Under the pieces are notes generated by a model that ran no database searches, was not told the DNA's origin, and saw only the letters and a list, made by a program, of their open reading frames with translations. A DNA stretch of 6,832 nucleotides from the NCBI GenBank assembly GCA_003448025.1, contig DLXL01000240.1, positions 1 through 6,832 of the forward strand, in the 5' to 3' direction. Every line of letters starts with the position of its first letter. The first letter of the stretch is position 1. The stretch is from Saprospirales bacterium (lineage in GTDB: Bacteria > Bacteroidota > Bacteroidia > Chitinophagales > Saprospiraceae). Made by a program: the position numbers and the translations under genes. Shown piece after piece: positions 5,968 to 6,832 of this stretch.

Positions 5968-6744
5968 TTACATCATTGACCACAGATTTATCATGCCCAT
6001 AAGCACACTAATGATCAATACCGATGTATTCCATCTGCGCCAACCTTTATCAGGCAGTCTTAGTCCAATACTACTCAAAATAAAAGCAGCAGCACTACAA
6101 AAAAGGCTCAAATGAGCCGTGCCATATCTCGAACGGAGAACTGCAGGCAAGTATTGGTGGTAACGCTCCACATTTTCCGGATAACCAAGCCCCAAACTGC
6201 TGACATAATACCACAAACCAAAAAGAAAAACCGGGATCAGAAGAATTAAAAAACCAATGATGGATATACTTTTTATTCCAGTTTGACCCAAGTTGCCTAA
6301 TTTTAGGAGATAGACTTCTTTTTCCGGATCTGTGTAATAATACTTACTAATCCGGTAAACACAAAACAAGAAAAACAAATGTATCGTCGGGCCAATAAAA
6401 AAGAAAATATTCAACAGCTGCCAGGGAATTTTGGCTTGTTGAAATCCTATTATTATTACCGGAATAAAACTTGATAACAAACTAAGGATCAATGCCGTGT
6501 ACATCAAAAGCAAGGAAAAGGATTTCCTTTTGAGGAAAAAAATGCCTGCCACCAGATACACCATATCTACCAATAGTCTGATATAGTGAGAGATAGTCAT
6601 CCAGGCAGGTTGGTTAGGAATTATTCCTGTTGCCAGTGAATAGGATCCAGTCATAATCAACACTATTCCTCCGAGCAGGATACCTTGAGCAACAAAAAAA
6701 ATGCAAAGAATCCCGATTAGGTTGGTCCATTGAAAAACTTTCAT
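5968..6744 (-). CDS. Multipass membrane protein of unknown function, complete paralogue of the 1-321 gene
   Basis: A 258-residue hydrophobic protein begins MKVFQWTNLIGILC at the ATG 6744-6742 and ends in TAA at 5970-5968. Likely membrane spans lie near residues 8-31, 57-72, 76-99, 110-131, 159-181, 209-228 and 240-257, so about seven helices. A charged loop (133-150, RISKYYYTDPEKE) separates spans four and five. I recognise no catalytic motif and no named family. It is closely related to the partial gene at 1-321, most strongly over residues 57-107. The gene converges on the operon with a 3-bp gap and has no visible terminator. The start follows no Shine-Dalgarno sequence. Having two copies around the operon suggests local duplication; a link to the operon's function is not shown by the sequence. 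Confidence 0.85.
   Translation of the reverse strand: MKVFQWTNLIGILCIFFVAQGILLGGIVLIMTGSYSLATGIIPNQPAWMTISHYIRLLVDMVYLVAGIFFLKRKSFSLLLMYTALILSLLSSFIPVIIIGFQQAKIPWQLLNIFFFIGPTIHLFFLFCVYRISKYYYTDPEKEVYLLKLGNLGQTGIKSISIIGFLILLIPVFLFGLWYYVSSLGLGYPENVERYHQYLPAVLRSRYGTAHLSLFCSAAAFILSSIGLRLPDKGWRRWNTSVLIISVLMGMINLWSMM
6424..6578. repeat. Right copy of the direct repeat (inside the complete membrane-protein gene)
   Basis: This segment encodes about residues 56-107 of the 258-residue membrane protein and matches 1-155, with about 16 substitutions and no gaps. Many differences are silent or conservative at the protein level, so both copies seem to have been under selection since the duplication. Confidence 0.85.
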
Positions 6745-6809
6745 AATCTAACCATTGTGGGTGAACGTTCAACCTTCAGTATTAATGGGAGCGATATCAG
6801 TCGTGAATA

Positions 6810-6832
6810 GGGTGTCTCAAAAGTAATTTTTA
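6810..6832. mobile_element. Possible insertion-sequence terminus running off the right edge
   Basis: The window ends with GGGTGTCTCAAAAGTAATTT and three further bases. The form GGGTGTCTCAAAAG resembles terminal inverted repeats of some insertion sequences (IS1182-like elements come to mind, from memory). No transposase or opposite end is visible, so an element would have to lie to the right of the window. This is a pattern resemblance only. Confidence 0.3.
6818..6825 (-). promoter_or_regulatory. TAnnTTTG match upstream of the membrane-protein gene
   Basis: On the minus strand, TACTTTTG at 6825-6818 fits the Bacteroidota -7 element TAnnTTTG exactly. The -33 element would lie beyond the window edge and cannot be checked. 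The implied transcription start would give a leader of roughly 65 nt before the ATG at 6744. An eight-base match with two free positions is weak evidence on its own, and it overlaps the possible insertion-sequence end. Confidence 0.25.

Noticed and set aside
5944..5998. GGGCAT ... ATGCCC inverted pair as a terminator between the convergent genes
   Set aside because: The arms are only 6 bp with a loop of more than 40 bases and there is no T-run, so it is likely chance.

Overview
The window looks like an accessory segment of a Bacteroidota chromosome, perhaps near Chitinophagales or Cytophagales; that placement is an inference. It rests on the absence of Shine-Dalgarno sequences in front of every start codon, the moderate GC content, motifs resembling the Bacteroidota TAnnTTTG promoter element, and the style of the proteins. 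No rRNA, tRNA, CRISPR array or complete mobile element is visible.

Layout. Positions 1-321 hold the N-terminal part of a minus-strand multipass membrane protein gene, cut by the left edge. Positions 322-885 are a long, mostly non-coding stretch between divergent genes. It ends in a perfect 11-bp inverted repeat directly before the first gene of a plus-strand operon. The operon runs from 886 to 5964 with gaps of 11-19 bp: a class III PLP aminotransferase interrupted near its C-terminus by two in-frame stops (886-2277), a large GNAT-like acyltransferase (2297-3355), a GH3-family acyl-adenylate/amide synthetase (3374-4864), and a serine hydrolase of the class C beta-lactamase family without a signal peptide (4876-5964). 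Three bases further on, convergent on the minus strand, lies a complete paralogue of the left-edge membrane protein (5968-6744). The last 23 bases resemble the terminus of an insertion sequence.

How the genes could work together (inference). The aminotransferase most resembles the amino-transfer domains embedded in hybrid PKS/NRPS enzymes. GNAT proteins acylate amines, GH3 enzymes join carboxylates to amines through acyl-adenylates, and some cytoplasmic beta-lactamase-fold enzymes act as acyltransferases or esterases. Together they suggest a compact pathway for a small amide or N-acylated amino compound without carrier proteins or a megasynthase. The two stops suggest the pathway may be decaying, or that the aminotransferase is made as two pieces. 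The operon lies between two direct copies of the membrane-protein gene (about 90% identical over about 155 bp), so the whole cassette could have been gained, or could be lost, by recombination between them.
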